Shown here one piece after another: positions 26,711-35,426 of a stretch of DNA of 64,000 nt. Both the position numbers and the translations under genes were made by a program. Numbering within the stretch: the first letter of the stretch is position 1; every line of letters starts with the position of its first letter. Under the pieces are notes generated by a model. That model did no database searches, was not told where the DNA came from, and saw only the letters and a list, made by a program, of their open reading frames with translations. Source of the DNA: Gammaproteobacteria bacterium (lineage in GTDB: Bacteria; Pseudomonadota; Gammaproteobacteria; Pseudomonadales; JAUIET01); assembly GCA_030431775.1 (NCBI GenBank), contig JAUIHW010000004.1:62001-126000 (forward strand). The letters run 5' to 3'.

Positions 26711-28211
26711 AATATTCTTTACGCCTCTCTACGTAATCCACTAATGCTTCATCAATGGCAGGATCCAATGGTGGCTGCTGGTAATCTTTAAGTAACTGCT
26801 TCCAGATGGCATTGGCCCGTTGGGCAGTATCCCGACTGCCGTTTTCCTGCCAGTTTTCAAAGTTCTGCCGGTCCGACACCATCGGGGTGTAAAACGCCGT
26901 TTCATAGCGCTCCAGTGTGTGCGCCGTACCAAAATGATGCCCGCCCGGCTCTACTTGCATAATGGCCTCCAGCGCGAACTCGTCATCGTTGAATTCGATG
27001 GGCTTGAAGGTCGCCGCCATCATTTGCAGCATTTCCGCATCCACAATCAGTTTCTCAAATGAAGCGGTCAAACCACCTTCCAGCCAGCCGGCCGCATGGT
27101 TAACCAGATGGGCATGCCCCATGACACTGGCCCACAAAGACATTTGGCTTTCATAGCTTGCTTGCGCGTCCACACTCAAGGCCGTAGTCGTGTTACTGGC
27201 ACGGAACGGCAAACCAAGGTGACGGGCAATCTGCCCGCTTGCCAGAGTGGCCTTGCAGTATTCGGGCGTGCCCAGTGCTGGCGCACCGGTCTTCATATCC
27301 ACGTTTGAGGCAAACGCACCGTACATGACAGGAGCCCCGGGATTCACCAGCTGGGTCAAAGTGACCACGGCCAGTACTTCAGCTGTTTGTTGAGTCAGCG
27401 TTCCAGCCAATGTCGCCGGGCTCATGGAACCCGCCAGGGTGAATGGCGTAATGCAACTTACCTGCCCGGCCTGTGCCAACGTCATGCTGGCCTCGCCCAT
27501 CGCCACATCAAGCTGCAGGGGCGAATTGGTATTAATGATACCAAGTAAGGCCGGAGTTTCTTTCAGCTGCTGTTCATCAAGCTGTAAGGCAATTCCAGCC
27601 ATGGCGATACCATCGATGGTTCGGTCCCGGCCCAACGGATAGGCCTGAGCATTTTTGTCCAGGAAGCGGTATTGCGCCAAGTGGGTGTCCAGGTGGCGTG
27701 TCTGTGGCGGCAAGTCCATGGGTTCAAAAGCCATGCCGCCTTCCTGGTGCAGTATGTTCAGGCTCTGTATCAGCTTGAAGTAATCACACAGGTCGGCGAA
27801 GCTACCAGGCCTGCGGCCGCGGTCCAGGTCGCTGCAGAATGCCGGTCCGCCGACGGCGGCAAACACCTGTGAACGGCCACCCATTGTCAAATTGTGTTGT
27901 GGGTTTCTCGCCCGCAATTGAAAGCCAGCGGGCACGTGCACCAGTTGTTCGCGAACCAGTTCCGGCGGGTAAAAAACCTGTTCAGTCGACGGGTCAACCT
28001 TCGCTCCGGCTGCCGCCAGCAGCTGCCGCGCCGTTGGGTCCAAAATCCTTATGCCTTTGCGTTGCAATACCTGCTGCGCCTTGTCAATGATTGCCTCAAC
28101 GTGATCAAGGCTGATCACTTCAATGGGGGCAAAGGGGTTGCTCAACTGCTGCCAAGGCAACTGCGGTATTGTTACAGCACTACGCGCCGGCCGGCGCTTA
28201 CGTCGTGTCAT
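26691..28211 (-). CDS. MttB-family corrinoid methyltransferase without pyrrolysine (quaternary-amine type)
   Basis: 506 aa trimethylamine-methyltransferase (MttB) superfamily. Sequence features: ILDPTARQLLAAAGAKVDP near the N-terminus, GGPAFCSDLDRGRRPGS, PFTLAGSMSPATLAGTLTQQ, GAPVMYGAFASNVDMKTGAP and a C-terminal VEPGGHHFGTAHTLERY. The frame is uninterrupted, so it belongs to the non-pyrrolysine branch. Characterised members of that branch (MtgB, MtpB, MtcB) demethylate glycine betaine, proline betaine or carnitine onto a corrinoid protein. No corrinoid protein or RamA-type activator is encoded nearby, which is unusual. It overlaps the NhaC gene (14 bp) and the Rieske gene (20 bp). Confidence 0.9.
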   Translation of the reverse strand: MTRRKRRPARSAVTIPQLPWQQLSNPFAPIEVISLDHVEAIIDKAQQVLQRKGIRILDPTARQLLAAAGAKVDPSTEQVFYPPELVREQLVHVPAGFQLRARNPQHNLTMGGRSQVFAAVGGPAFCSDLDRGRRPGSFADLCDYFKLIQSLNILHQEGGMAFEPMDLPPQTRHLDTHLAQYRFLDKNAQAYPLGRDRTIDGIAMAGIALQLDEQQLKETPALLGIINTNSPLQLDVAMGEASMTLAQAGQVSCITPFTLAGSMSPATLAGTLTQQTAEVLAVVTLTQLVNPGAPVMYGAFASNVDMKTGAPALGTPEYCKATLASGQIARHLGLPFRASNTTTALSVDAQASYESQMSLWASVMGHAHLVNHAAGWLEGGLTASFEKLIVDAEMLQMMAATFKPIEFNDDEFALEAIMQVEPGGHHFGTAHTLERYETAFYTPMVSDRQNFENWQENGSRDTAQRANAIWKQLLKDYQQPPLDPAIDEALVDYVERRKEYYAGQAA

Positions 28212-30132
28212 TGGAGGGCTTGCCTATGTACCGAACCACCAACACCAATGCGAGCGCGCAAAGCCCCATGGAAAGCCACCACGGTACCCCCATTGCGCTA
28301 GGGATAACTCCAATCAACAAGGTAACCACGCCAACGGTCATTGCGTAGGGTATTTGCGTTCTAACATGCTCAATATGGTCACAATCTGCGGCCATAGATG
28401 ATAGCACTGTGGTATCGGATATTGGTGAACAGTGATCACCCCAGACTGACCCGGCAAGGACACAGGCCACGGTCGAATAGACAATGTGCATTTCATCGCC
28501 GGTCACGGCACCATCGCCACTGAGCACAGTCCAGGCAACGGGTAATATCAATGGCAGGACGATGGCCATCACTCCCCAACTCGACCCGGTGGCAAAAGCG
28601 GCCGCGGCAGACAGTACAAATGTCCAGGCAGGAATGCTGGCAGGGGTGAGAAAATCGCCACCGAGACGAACCAGAAAATCAGCGGTATGCAAAATTTTGG
28701 TGACATCCGACAAAGCCCACGCAAGCACGAGAATGATGATCGGCGCGATCATTATCAGCACACCTTGGGTCCAGGCATCAACCAGCTCACTCAAGCTCAG
28801 AATTCGCTGCCCCAAAGTCAGTACAAGCGCCGTCGCCACTCCGGCAAAAGAACTCCACATCAGCGCCTTATAGGCATCAGCCGTGCTCATAATATCTCGC
28901 AGGCTGTCGCCCTCACCGGTTACATACAAGCCCACACCGCAACTCACCACGAGCACCAGGATGGGCAGCACAGCGTTGACCGCTCGACAGGGTATGGAGT
29001 CATCCACCATCGGATTCATAGTCTGATGTCCTGAACTGCCCTGCGCGCTGCTTGGCTTCGCTTCTCCTCGATAACTGGCACGCTCAACATCCAGCATCGG
29101 GCCAAAATCCCGGCCGGTGAACGCGATCAGGTAGACGAACAGTATCGCCATGAATGGGTAGAAACTGTAAGCCAGCGAATTCAGGAATACTGTGTAGGCC
29201 GACTCGGTGAAACCGGGCAGACTTTGCCCAGCTGTATCGATCAAACTGACCTGGTAGCCAATCCAGGTCGTCATCACGGCCACACATGCTACCGGGGCTG
29301 CAGTGGAATCCACCAGATAGGCCAGCTTTTGCCTGGAAATGCGTAACTTATCAGTAACTGAGCGTACTGAGTTCCCCACCACCATGGTATTGGTGTAGTC
29401 ATCGAAAAAAATGCACAAGCCTAGAAACCAGACGGACAGTTGGCCTCGGCGCGCGCTATTGGCCCAACGTATCACAATATCAATCACGCCCTGCATGCCA
29501 CCGTTGCGGGAAACAATGCTGACCAAACCACCTATCATGCAACTGAATAAAATAATGGAGACATGATCGGGGTCGACCAGAACCTGGTGCACACGAACGG
29601 TAAAGGCCTCCAGTGCTGAATTGAAAAACGACGCCACTGTGAGGCCATTTTGAATCATCACACCAGCCCACAGCCCCAGAAACAGTGCTGGAATCACGGT
29701 TTTCAGCCACAGTGCCAGCCCAATTGCGATCACCGGCGGAATGATCGAGAGCCAACCGGGAATGGCATTGACCGGAGCGGATTCCGCAGCAAGCTCAGCC
29801 AAGCTCGCTGTAACAACATTCTGGCCAGGACGGTCAATAACAAAGGCTGCGCGAGTTTCAGCCGTGTCGCCAAGCTGTACTTCGCGAGCCGAACTTTCTT
29901 TCGCTTGTGTACTCAGCTGCACTTTGGCACCAAGCAGTGCCTCTGGAGTCACCTGCGAGGGCTTTAACAGCAGTTCAAATTCCTGGCCGAGGTGAACCAC
30001 CTTCGGCGCCTCTATTTGTAATTCCAGAGTAGCATCTGGTACTTCAGCATTTATCGACTCCGACGCGATTGCGACACCGCTGATGATCAGACCCATTAGG
30101 AGTAAGCAGGGAATTAAGCGAAGCTGTTGCAT
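28198..30132 (-). CDS. NhaC-family antiporter/transporter with an N-terminal signal peptide and periplasmic domain
   Basis: 644 aa. Residues 1-23 look like a cleavable signal peptide (LLLMGLIISGVAIAS). About 24-125 form a soluble beta-rich stretch, probably periplasmic, before the first NhaC membrane segment at PGWLSIIPPVIAIGLALWL. The remainder is an NhaC-type transporter of about 11 segments with FFDDYTNTMVVGNSVR, ATGSSWGVMAIVLP and a WGDHCSPISDTTVLSS loop. NhaC homologues exchange Na+ for H+ or carry organic substrates. In a betaine/amine operon it may be the uptake or counter-ion system. It overlaps the MttB gene by 14 bp. The N-terminal domain is an uncommon addition. Confidence 0.85.
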   Translation of the reverse strand: MQQLRLIPCLLLMGLIISGVAIASESINAEVPDATLELQIEAPKVVHLGQEFELLLKPSQVTPEALLGAKVQLSTQAKESSAREVQLGDTAETRAAFVIDRPGQNVVTASLAELAAESAPVNAIPGWLSIIPPVIAIGLALWLKTVIPALFLGLWAGVMIQNGLTVASFFNSALEAFTVRVHQVLVDPDHVSIILFSCMIGGLVSIVSRNGGMQGVIDIVIRWANSARRGQLSVWFLGLCIFFDDYTNTMVVGNSVRSVTDKLRISRQKLAYLVDSTAAPVACVAVMTTWIGYQVSLIDTAGQSLPGFTESAYTVFLNSLAYSFYPFMAILFVYLIAFTGRDFGPMLDVERASYRGEAKPSSAQGSSGHQTMNPMVDDSIPCRAVNAVLPILVLVVSCGVGLYVTGEGDSLRDIMSTADAYKALMWSSFAGVATALVLTLGQRILSLSELVDAWTQGVLIMIAPIIILVLAWALSDVTKILHTADFLVRLGGDFLTPASIPAWTFVLSAAAAFATGSSWGVMAIVLPLILPVAWTVLSGDGAVTGDEMHIVYSTVACVLAGSVWGDHCSPISDTTVLSSMAADCDHIEHVRTQIPYAMTVGVVTLLIGVIPSAMGVPWWLSMGLCALALVLVVRYIGKPSNDTT

Positions 30133-30220
30133 GGAGCTAATTATTCATTCTTTTGCCAAAGTATATCAGCTTTACTTTCTGCGCTTCTCTGTACACAGGC
30201 ACGCTCTGCGGCACATTGGC

Positions 30221-32296
30221 TTAGCTGGCGGCTGTTTCTTCGGTTGTGATCGGAACGTCGCGTAAAACCACGGACTCACCCACTCCCAACGTTTGCGCAA
30301 ATTCATGGCCGCTGTGAACTGCGTGGGCAATGGCTCCAGGTGCACGCGCATCGCCAATTCGGCAGACCTCTGTAATACCCGCCTGCTCAAGCCTATCCGC
30401 CTGGTTCACCAGCTCATGGTACAGCGCGTCCTTCGGCAGGCGAGTGCCCACCAACACCAGCGCTGCAGCCGGGAACTCCTGTTGTTCACCAGTAAACAGG
30501 CTACTGAGCCGTGCCGTATTACCGTCAAAGCTATCCAGCAGGCTCAATGTGGTCAGACCCACGCCCAGCTTATATAGAGCCTGATGCACAAAGGGTTGCT
30601 CGTTGGTCATGATGGTCCAGGCCGACGCATGCCCGGCTGGTGTCGCGTAGTGAACCGATAAGCCGCGCTTGGCTAAAGCCTCTGCAACCAGGCCTCCCAG
30701 ATAATAGTTGTCGTAATCGTAAACCAGTACCGGCCCTTGCCCAGGCCAGTTGCCAACCGCCAGGTCATCCGGCGTGTACAGCCCTGGTGCGACCAGCTCA
30801 TCACCTGGCACCTCGAGCGCAGAATACAGTAGCTTCGTCCAGGCAGCGCCTGTCGCAATAGCGACTTTCTGCGGAGCCAGTTCGATAATGTCGTCAGCCG
30901 TGAGTCGACTCGCCGGGTACAGATTAACATTGCTCATCGGTCGCAGTGCCTGCAGGCGATAATCACGCACCCGCCCCCAGGCCGTCAGTCCAGGCAAGGC
31001 CGCCTCAAAGCGCAGTCGCCCTCCGAATTCCTCCTGCTCTTCAGCGATCGAAACGTCGTGGCCGCGCCGTGCAGCGATCAGGCCAGCCTCAAGCCCAGCC
31101 GGGCCGCCACCGACTATCAGTACGGATTCAGGCTTGCTGGTCAGCTGAAACTGCTCCGGGTGCCACCCTCGACGCCATTCCTCACCCACCGTAGCATTTT
31201 GGGTACAGCGAATCGGCACTCCATCGTGCCAACTTGCAATACATATATTGCAGCCTATGCACTCGCGAATTTCATCTTCTCGGCCTTCTCTAATTTTATT
31301 CGGCAGGAATGGGTCGGCAATCGACGGGCGGGCAGCACCGATCAGGTCCAGCACACCACGGCGAATCTGTGACACCATGCTGTCTGGCGAGGTAAAGCGA
31401 CCGACGCCAACGACCGGCACGGAGGTCACTCGCTTAACAAAATCGATCACCGGCTCATGCGCGCCTTCCTCACGAAAACGCGAGGCGCCACAATCGGTCG
31501 GACTGGAGTCCATCTTAACGTCCCAAAGATCCGGAACATCTGCCATCAGGCTGACCACTTCATGCGCCTGAGATTCATAGTGTTCACTAGGCCTTGCCCG
31601 AAGCTCTTCCAGGCTGATTCTCAGGGCAACACCACAGCTGTCTCCCACCGCGTCCTTGGTCGCTTCCACAAGCTCACGCACAAAACGCGTACGGTTCGCC
31701 ATGGAGCCACCGTATTCGTCGCTGCGACGATTGGTTTCCGGCAAAAGAAACTGGTAGCCCAGGTAGCCCATGCCGGCATAGACGTAGACAATATCAAAGC
31801 CTGCCCGACGCGCGCGCTTAGCGGCTTCTACCTGCCATCGAATGACATCGCGAATATCCTTGCGGTCCATGACTCTGGGTTTCAGCTGCCCCATAAAACC
31901 GACATGAGTGGCAGCCCAGGGCATGCCCGACGGCGAGTATGGACTGATTCGAGAGCTGCGGTTCATAGCCGCACCACCACCGTGCCACAACTCCACGCCG
32001 GCTAGCGCACCGTGTTCGTGCACCGCATCACACATCATCGCATGCGCTCGCACATCATTGTCGTCCCACAAGCGGGCAAACGGCAAGGGACTGTCATCCG
32101 ACGACGGGTGCGTGGAAACTGCTCCGGTACACACTACGCCCCAGCCACCCTCAGCCTTTACGCCGCGAAATGCAGCCCGTACCCGCGGGTTGGCCTCGGT
32201 CATGCCGCTGGCATGTGGAACCTGGTAAAAACGATTAGGCGCTGTAACCGGTCCGATCCTGACTGGCTCAAATAATGCCTGGTATTGCGGCCTCAT
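30221..32296 (-). CDS. Trimethylamine-dehydrogenase-like FMN/4Fe-4S/FAD-domain oxidoreductase
   Basis: 691 aa. An N-terminal Old-Yellow-Enzyme TIM barrel with FMN (LFEPVRIGPVTAPNRF, then YGGSMANRTRFVRE) spans about 1-340. The 4Fe-4S site is CIGCNICIASW with a fourth Cys 13 residues later (about 345-364), the same spacing as in trimethylamine dehydrogenase. A nucleotide-binding half follows, starting VLIVGGGPAGLEAGL (about 390). The family includes tri- and dimethylamine, histamine and N-methylproline demethylating enzymes. In this operon it probably oxidatively demethylates the tertiary or secondary amine left by the Rieske or MttB enzyme. Its ATG overlaps the M20 stop by one base. Confidence 0.88.
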   Translation of the reverse strand: MRPQYQALFEPVRIGPVTAPNRFYQVPHASGMTEANPRVRAAFRGVKAEGGWGVVCTGAVSTHPSSDDSPLPFARLWDDNDVRAHAMMCDAVHEHGALAGVELWHGGGAAMNRSSRISPYSPSGMPWAATHVGFMGQLKPRVMDRKDIRDVIRWQVEAAKRARRAGFDIVYVYAGMGYLGYQFLLPETNRRSDEYGGSMANRTRFVRELVEATKDAVGDSCGVALRISLEELRARPSEHYESQAHEVVSLMADVPDLWDVKMDSSPTDCGASRFREEGAHEPVIDFVKRVTSVPVVGVGRFTSPDSMVSQIRRGVLDLIGAARPSIADPFLPNKIREGREDEIRECIGCNICIASWHDGVPIRCTQNATVGEEWRRGWHPEQFQLTSKPESVLIVGGGPAGLEAGLIAARRGHDVSIAEEQEEFGGRLRFEAALPGLTAWGRVRDYRLQALRPMSNVNLYPASRLTADDIIELAPQKVAIATGAAWTKLLYSALEVPGDELVAPGLYTPDDLAVGNWPGQGPVLVYDYDNYYLGGLVAEALAKRGLSVHYATPAGHASAWTIMTNEQPFVHQALYKLGVGLTTLSLLDSFDGNTARLSSLFTGEQQEFPAAALVLVGTRLPKDALYHELVNQADRLEQAGITEVCRIGDARAPGAIAHAVHSGHEFAQTLGVGESVVLRDVPITTEETAAS

Positions 32297-33690
32297 CAGT
32301 CATCGCCTCCGGTCAATAGCTTCAACAACTGATACCAAAAATCCTGGGACTCGTAAAAAGACATCACAGGAATTCGCTCGTCCAGCCCATGGGCCCGATG
32401 GTCATCTGGGCCCAGGAATACCCCGCCCACACCGTAAGTGGGAATACCCGCACCACGGGTGTACTTTCCATCGGTAAAGTAAGGCGCCATATACGGAATA
32501 ATCGGGGTGGCGGGGTGCTGCTGAGCAAGAACCTGCTCAATAGCCGCCAGCAAATCGTCACGCAGCGGTGACGGCGGCGACGAGGAGTAACCATCAACCA
32601 GTTGCACGCGAATGTCAGAATTATCGACCGCGTTTTCCAGCGCTTTCTGCACGCTGGCGGAACTCTCATCGGGCCAAACCCGACAGTTGACCGTGGCCGT
32701 GGCTGATTGTGGTAACGCATTTTCGGCATGGCCGGCATCCAATAAAGTCGCAACACAGGTTGTACGCGTTAAACCATTAAAGGAGGGCTGCGATGCCAGG
32801 TAGTCGCTGGCTGCCTGATCATCCGGGTTATCGGCAAAAGCCCTCATGGCTGCCGCCAATTCCCCGGAATGCAATTCAGCCGAACGCCTGAAATACAGGC
32901 GCGTCGTATCATTGCTGCGCACTGGAAACCGCAGATCAGCAATTTTCCCCAGTGCAGCTGCCAGTTCATAAATGGCGTTGTCCGCCCTTGGGCGGCTGCT
33001 GTGACCACCTGGGTTGGTTGCAGTCAGCGTAAAGGTCATATAGGTCTTTTCCGCGGTTTGCATATTGAAACTGATCGGTTTCCCGTCAACGTCCCGCACA
33101 CCGCCACCACCGTCAGAATTCAAGGCATACTCGGCGTCCACCAGATCCCGGTGGTCGCTGAGCAGAGTGTTCATGGTGTAACCCGTTGTTTCCTCGTCTC
33201 CGCTAAACACGATGATTAAGTCTCGATCCGGTGTGTAATCTTCTTCCTTTAAGCGAAGGAAAACGGTCGTCAGGTTTACTACGCCGGCTTTATTGTCGAT
33301 GGTCCCACGGCCGTAGTAATAACCCTCTTCCTCAATCAGCGTAAACGGGTCACGCACCCAATCTTTGGGCAGTGCATCAACAACATCCATATGCGCCATT
33401 AACATGATGGGCCGTTTGCCACTATCAGCAATTCCAGGATAGCGCACAACCAGCGCGGCGGTGTCTTTCATTGGCAGCACCTGCACCTGTTCGGCGGCAA
33501 ACCCACCCGCCAAAAAACGCTGCTCAAGTAAACGCGCCATTGGCAAAACCTGCTCGTGCCCGGCGGCGGTGCGAAACCCAATAAGCTCACGAAACAGCTC
33601 TAGACTGCGTGCTCGGTGGTCTGTATTTTGCGTCGCGTAAGCTGTGTTAAAGCTCACCAACAGCAGCGTTAGCAGGACGATATTTTTCAT
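32296..33690 (-). CDS. Secreted M20-family metallopeptidase
   Basis: 464 aa. Start set at 33690 because it yields a signal peptide (MKNIVLLTLLLVSFNTAYA); the longer frame to 33795 has no RBS and crosses the divergent promoter. Zn ligands and catalytic residues are in MLMAHMDVVDALP, GRGTIDNKAG, FSGDEETTGY (catalytic Glu-Glu), LNSDGGGG and the C-terminal DDHRAHGLDERIPV. A dimerisation domain lies between (about 205-330). M20 enzymes cleave dipeptides or N-acyl amino acids; a periplasmic form could release amino acids or betaine conjugates for the operon. It is divergent from the PPOX-fold gene across 80 bp, which contains a TATAAT at 33706-33711. Confidence 0.92.
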   Translation of the reverse strand: MKNIVLLTLLLVSFNTAYATQNTDHRARSLELFRELIGFRTAAGHEQVLPMARLLEQRFLAGGFAAEQVQVLPMKDTAALVVRYPGIADSGKRPIMLMAHMDVVDALPKDWVRDPFTLIEEEGYYYGRGTIDNKAGVVNLTTVFLRLKEEDYTPDRDLIIVFSGDEETTGYTMNTLLSDHRDLVDAEYALNSDGGGGVRDVDGKPISFNMQTAEKTYMTFTLTATNPGGHSSRPRADNAIYELAAALGKIADLRFPVRSNDTTRLYFRRSAELHSGELAAAMRAFADNPDDQAASDYLASQPSFNGLTRTTCVATLLDAGHAENALPQSATATVNCRVWPDESSASVQKALENAVDNSDIRVQLVDGYSSSPPSPLRDDLLAAIEQVLAQQHPATPIIPYMAPYFTDGKYTRGAGIPTYGVGGVFLGPDDHRAHGLDERIPVMSFYESQDFWYQLLKLLTGGDD

Positions 33691-33770
33691 CTCGGCACTC
33701 CAGACTATAATGGTGACATTGTACGCTTTTACGTATGCTTGGGGAGTCCAAGTTAAATAAGGAATCAGTA

Positions 33771-34187
33771 ATGGCTGAATTAAGTGATGACGCACTGGAA
33801 ATCATTGCAGCGGCCAAAGTCGCGACCCTGAGCAGCCTGAGCAAAGACCAAAGCATTATGTCCTGCCTGGTTTGGTTTGAGTATCAGGACGACAGATTTT
33901 TGATTAATACCACCCGCGGTTCGGCCAAGCAGTTAACCATTAGCCGGTCTGGGAAGGCCACCGTGCTTGTCAGCGACCCACAAAACCACGACCGATATGT
34001 CTGCCTACGCTGTGAGCTGGAGCGCATTACCGTAGACACCGACTGTCAGCAGCTTGACCGGCTAACCTTCAAAAACATGGGTTTGCAGCGTTGGTATGGC
34101 GATGTTGAGGAGGCTGACCACCCTGAACAGCATGCGCGGATTACCATGGCCCTGAAGCCGGTCAGAGTGTTTGAAGCCTTATTGTAA
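33771..34187 (+). CDS. PPOX-class flavin/F420-type oxidoreductase (split beta-barrel)
   Basis: 138 aa pyridoxamine-phosphate-oxidase-like fold. The N-terminal AAAKVATLSSLSKDQSIMSC and WFEYQDDRFLINTTRGSAKQ, then ATVLVSDPQNHDRYVCLRC, follow the PPOX-class (TIGR03618-like) pattern of small flavin- or F420-binding proteins. ATG 33771 is chosen for the AAGGAA RBS 6-7 nt upstream; an ATG at 33735 lacks one. It stands alone, divergent from the M20 gene and convergent with the Rieske gene 12 bp downstream. Function is unknown; a redox or detoxification role is usual for the family. Confidence 0.8.
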   Translation: MAELSDDALEIIAAAKVATLSSLSKDQSIMSCLVWFEYQDDRFLINTTRGSAKQLTISRSGKATVLVSDPQNHDRYVCLRCELERITVDTDCQQLDRLTFKNMGLQRWYGDVEEADHPEQHARITMALKPVRVFEALL

Positions 34188-34199
34188 AACTGACCTGCA

Positions 34200-35354
34200 T
34201 TAGCTTCCATTCGGCGCCAGACGCCTGGCAATGTAGCGACCAAACTGAAACACATTGCGTTCCAAGTAAGAATAGCTGCCTGGCTTGGCCATCGGGCTGG
34301 CGGCAGCTGGAAAACACTGGCTCAATACGGTCTTATCCTCCGAATTGACAGCCTTCAGAAATTCCAGGGTCCGCTCAGCAAAACCTTGACCATGATCTGG
34401 GTCCTGCATAATCTCCGGTGCAACAGCGACCGACCAGCGCATGGTGAACTGCCCTACTGCATCAGCTTGAACGCCGACACTCCATAACAGGTCAGGTTGC
34501 ACCTGCATGGTATGATTCGGGAAAACCGCGGCCAATACGGTTTGTGCCCTTTGCTTGTGCTGCAGCGACCCATTATCAGGGTGAGCAACAGCGTCAGCAG
34601 GATTTCCGCGGAATTCAAACTCGGTATCACCACTAATCAAATGGTAAGTGTACTGGTCTCCACCATCGCACAATTGGGTGTCTTCCTCAAAATTGCCGTA
34701 CTGGCCGAAGGTATTTTTATGGACCTTGAAGATATGATAGGCATCCAGATAATTCTCAACAAACCACTTCCAGTTGACTGGCCAGCATTCAGTGTAAGTG
34801 CCTATATGAACGTAGTTCTCCAGCTGGTAGTCGCTAAGCACAGGGTCAAGCGCACTTAAGGCTTGCGCCAATGACGGAGCATCCGGGTTAACGCTTAAGT
34901 AGATAAAACCCTGCCAAACCTCGCAGCGAACCTCGGGCAAAGCGAGTGTGGTCTGCTCGAAACCTACGCTCTTTTGCATATGCCTGGTGTGCACTAAGCC
35001 GCCGTCCAACTCATAGGTCCACGAATGATATGGACATACAATGCGTTTGAGCGACCCTACCCCATTAACCAAGCGTGCACAACGATGCAGGCAGACGTTA
35101 CTCAAGGCTTTGATACCGACTCCATCGGCCTGGCGCAGCACAATAACTGGTGTGCCGGCTAAATCCACACTTATGTAGTCACCCGGTTTTGTGATTTCGG
35201 CAGCCAGGCCCACACATTGCCATTCACGCGCAAATATTTCAGTTTTTTCCAGCTCGAACAGCTCGTCTGAGAAATACATTTCTGGCGGTGCACAGCTTGC
35301 AGAGCCAAAATCCTGTTGCGCGAAGTTGTGTAGTTTCTTAAGCAGCGATTGCAT
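34200..35354 (-). CDS. Rieske non-haem iron oxygenase, large subunit (second copy)
   Basis: 384 aa. Rieske motif CLHRCA then CPYHSW (about 83-106); catalytic motif VENYLDAYHIFKVH with bridging Asp and two His ligands (about 190-203). The N-terminus (LKKLHNFAQQDF) and general plan resemble the ring-hydroxylating/choline-monooxygenase branch, but the protein is not closely similar to the copy at 25541. ATG 35354 is used; a TTG at 35381 is the alternative start. It is 72 bp downstream of the amidohydrolase on the same strand and has no reductase partner nearby. Substrate unknown. Confidence 0.88.
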   Translation of the reverse strand: MQSLLKKLHNFAQQDFGSASCAPPEMYFSDELFELEKTEIFAREWQCVGLAAEITKPGDYISVDLAGTPVIVLRQADGVGIKALSNVCLHRCARLVNGVGSLKRIVCPYHSWTYELDGGLVHTRHMQKSVGFEQTTLALPEVRCEVWQGFIYLSVNPDAPSLAQALSALDPVLSDYQLENYVHIGTYTECWPVNWKWFVENYLDAYHIFKVHKNTFGQYGNFEEDTQLCDGGDQYTYHLISGDTEFEFRGNPADAVAHPDNGSLQHKQRAQTVLAAVFPNHTMQVQPDLLWSVGVQADAVGQFTMRWSVAVAPEIMQDPDHGQGFAERTLEFLKAVNSEDKTVLSQCFPAAASPMAKPGSYSYLERNVFQFGRYIARRLAPNGS

Positions 35355-35426
35355 GTGACCCTGGCACGCATTGCTCAACAAATCCGGTCCGCACCGGCGA
35401 CAGCTCGAAATCAGCTTGCGGTGACA

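Noticed and set aside
26691-28211. Pyrrolysine-containing MttB
   Set aside because: The frame has no internal amber codon; it belongs to the non-pyrrolysine branch.
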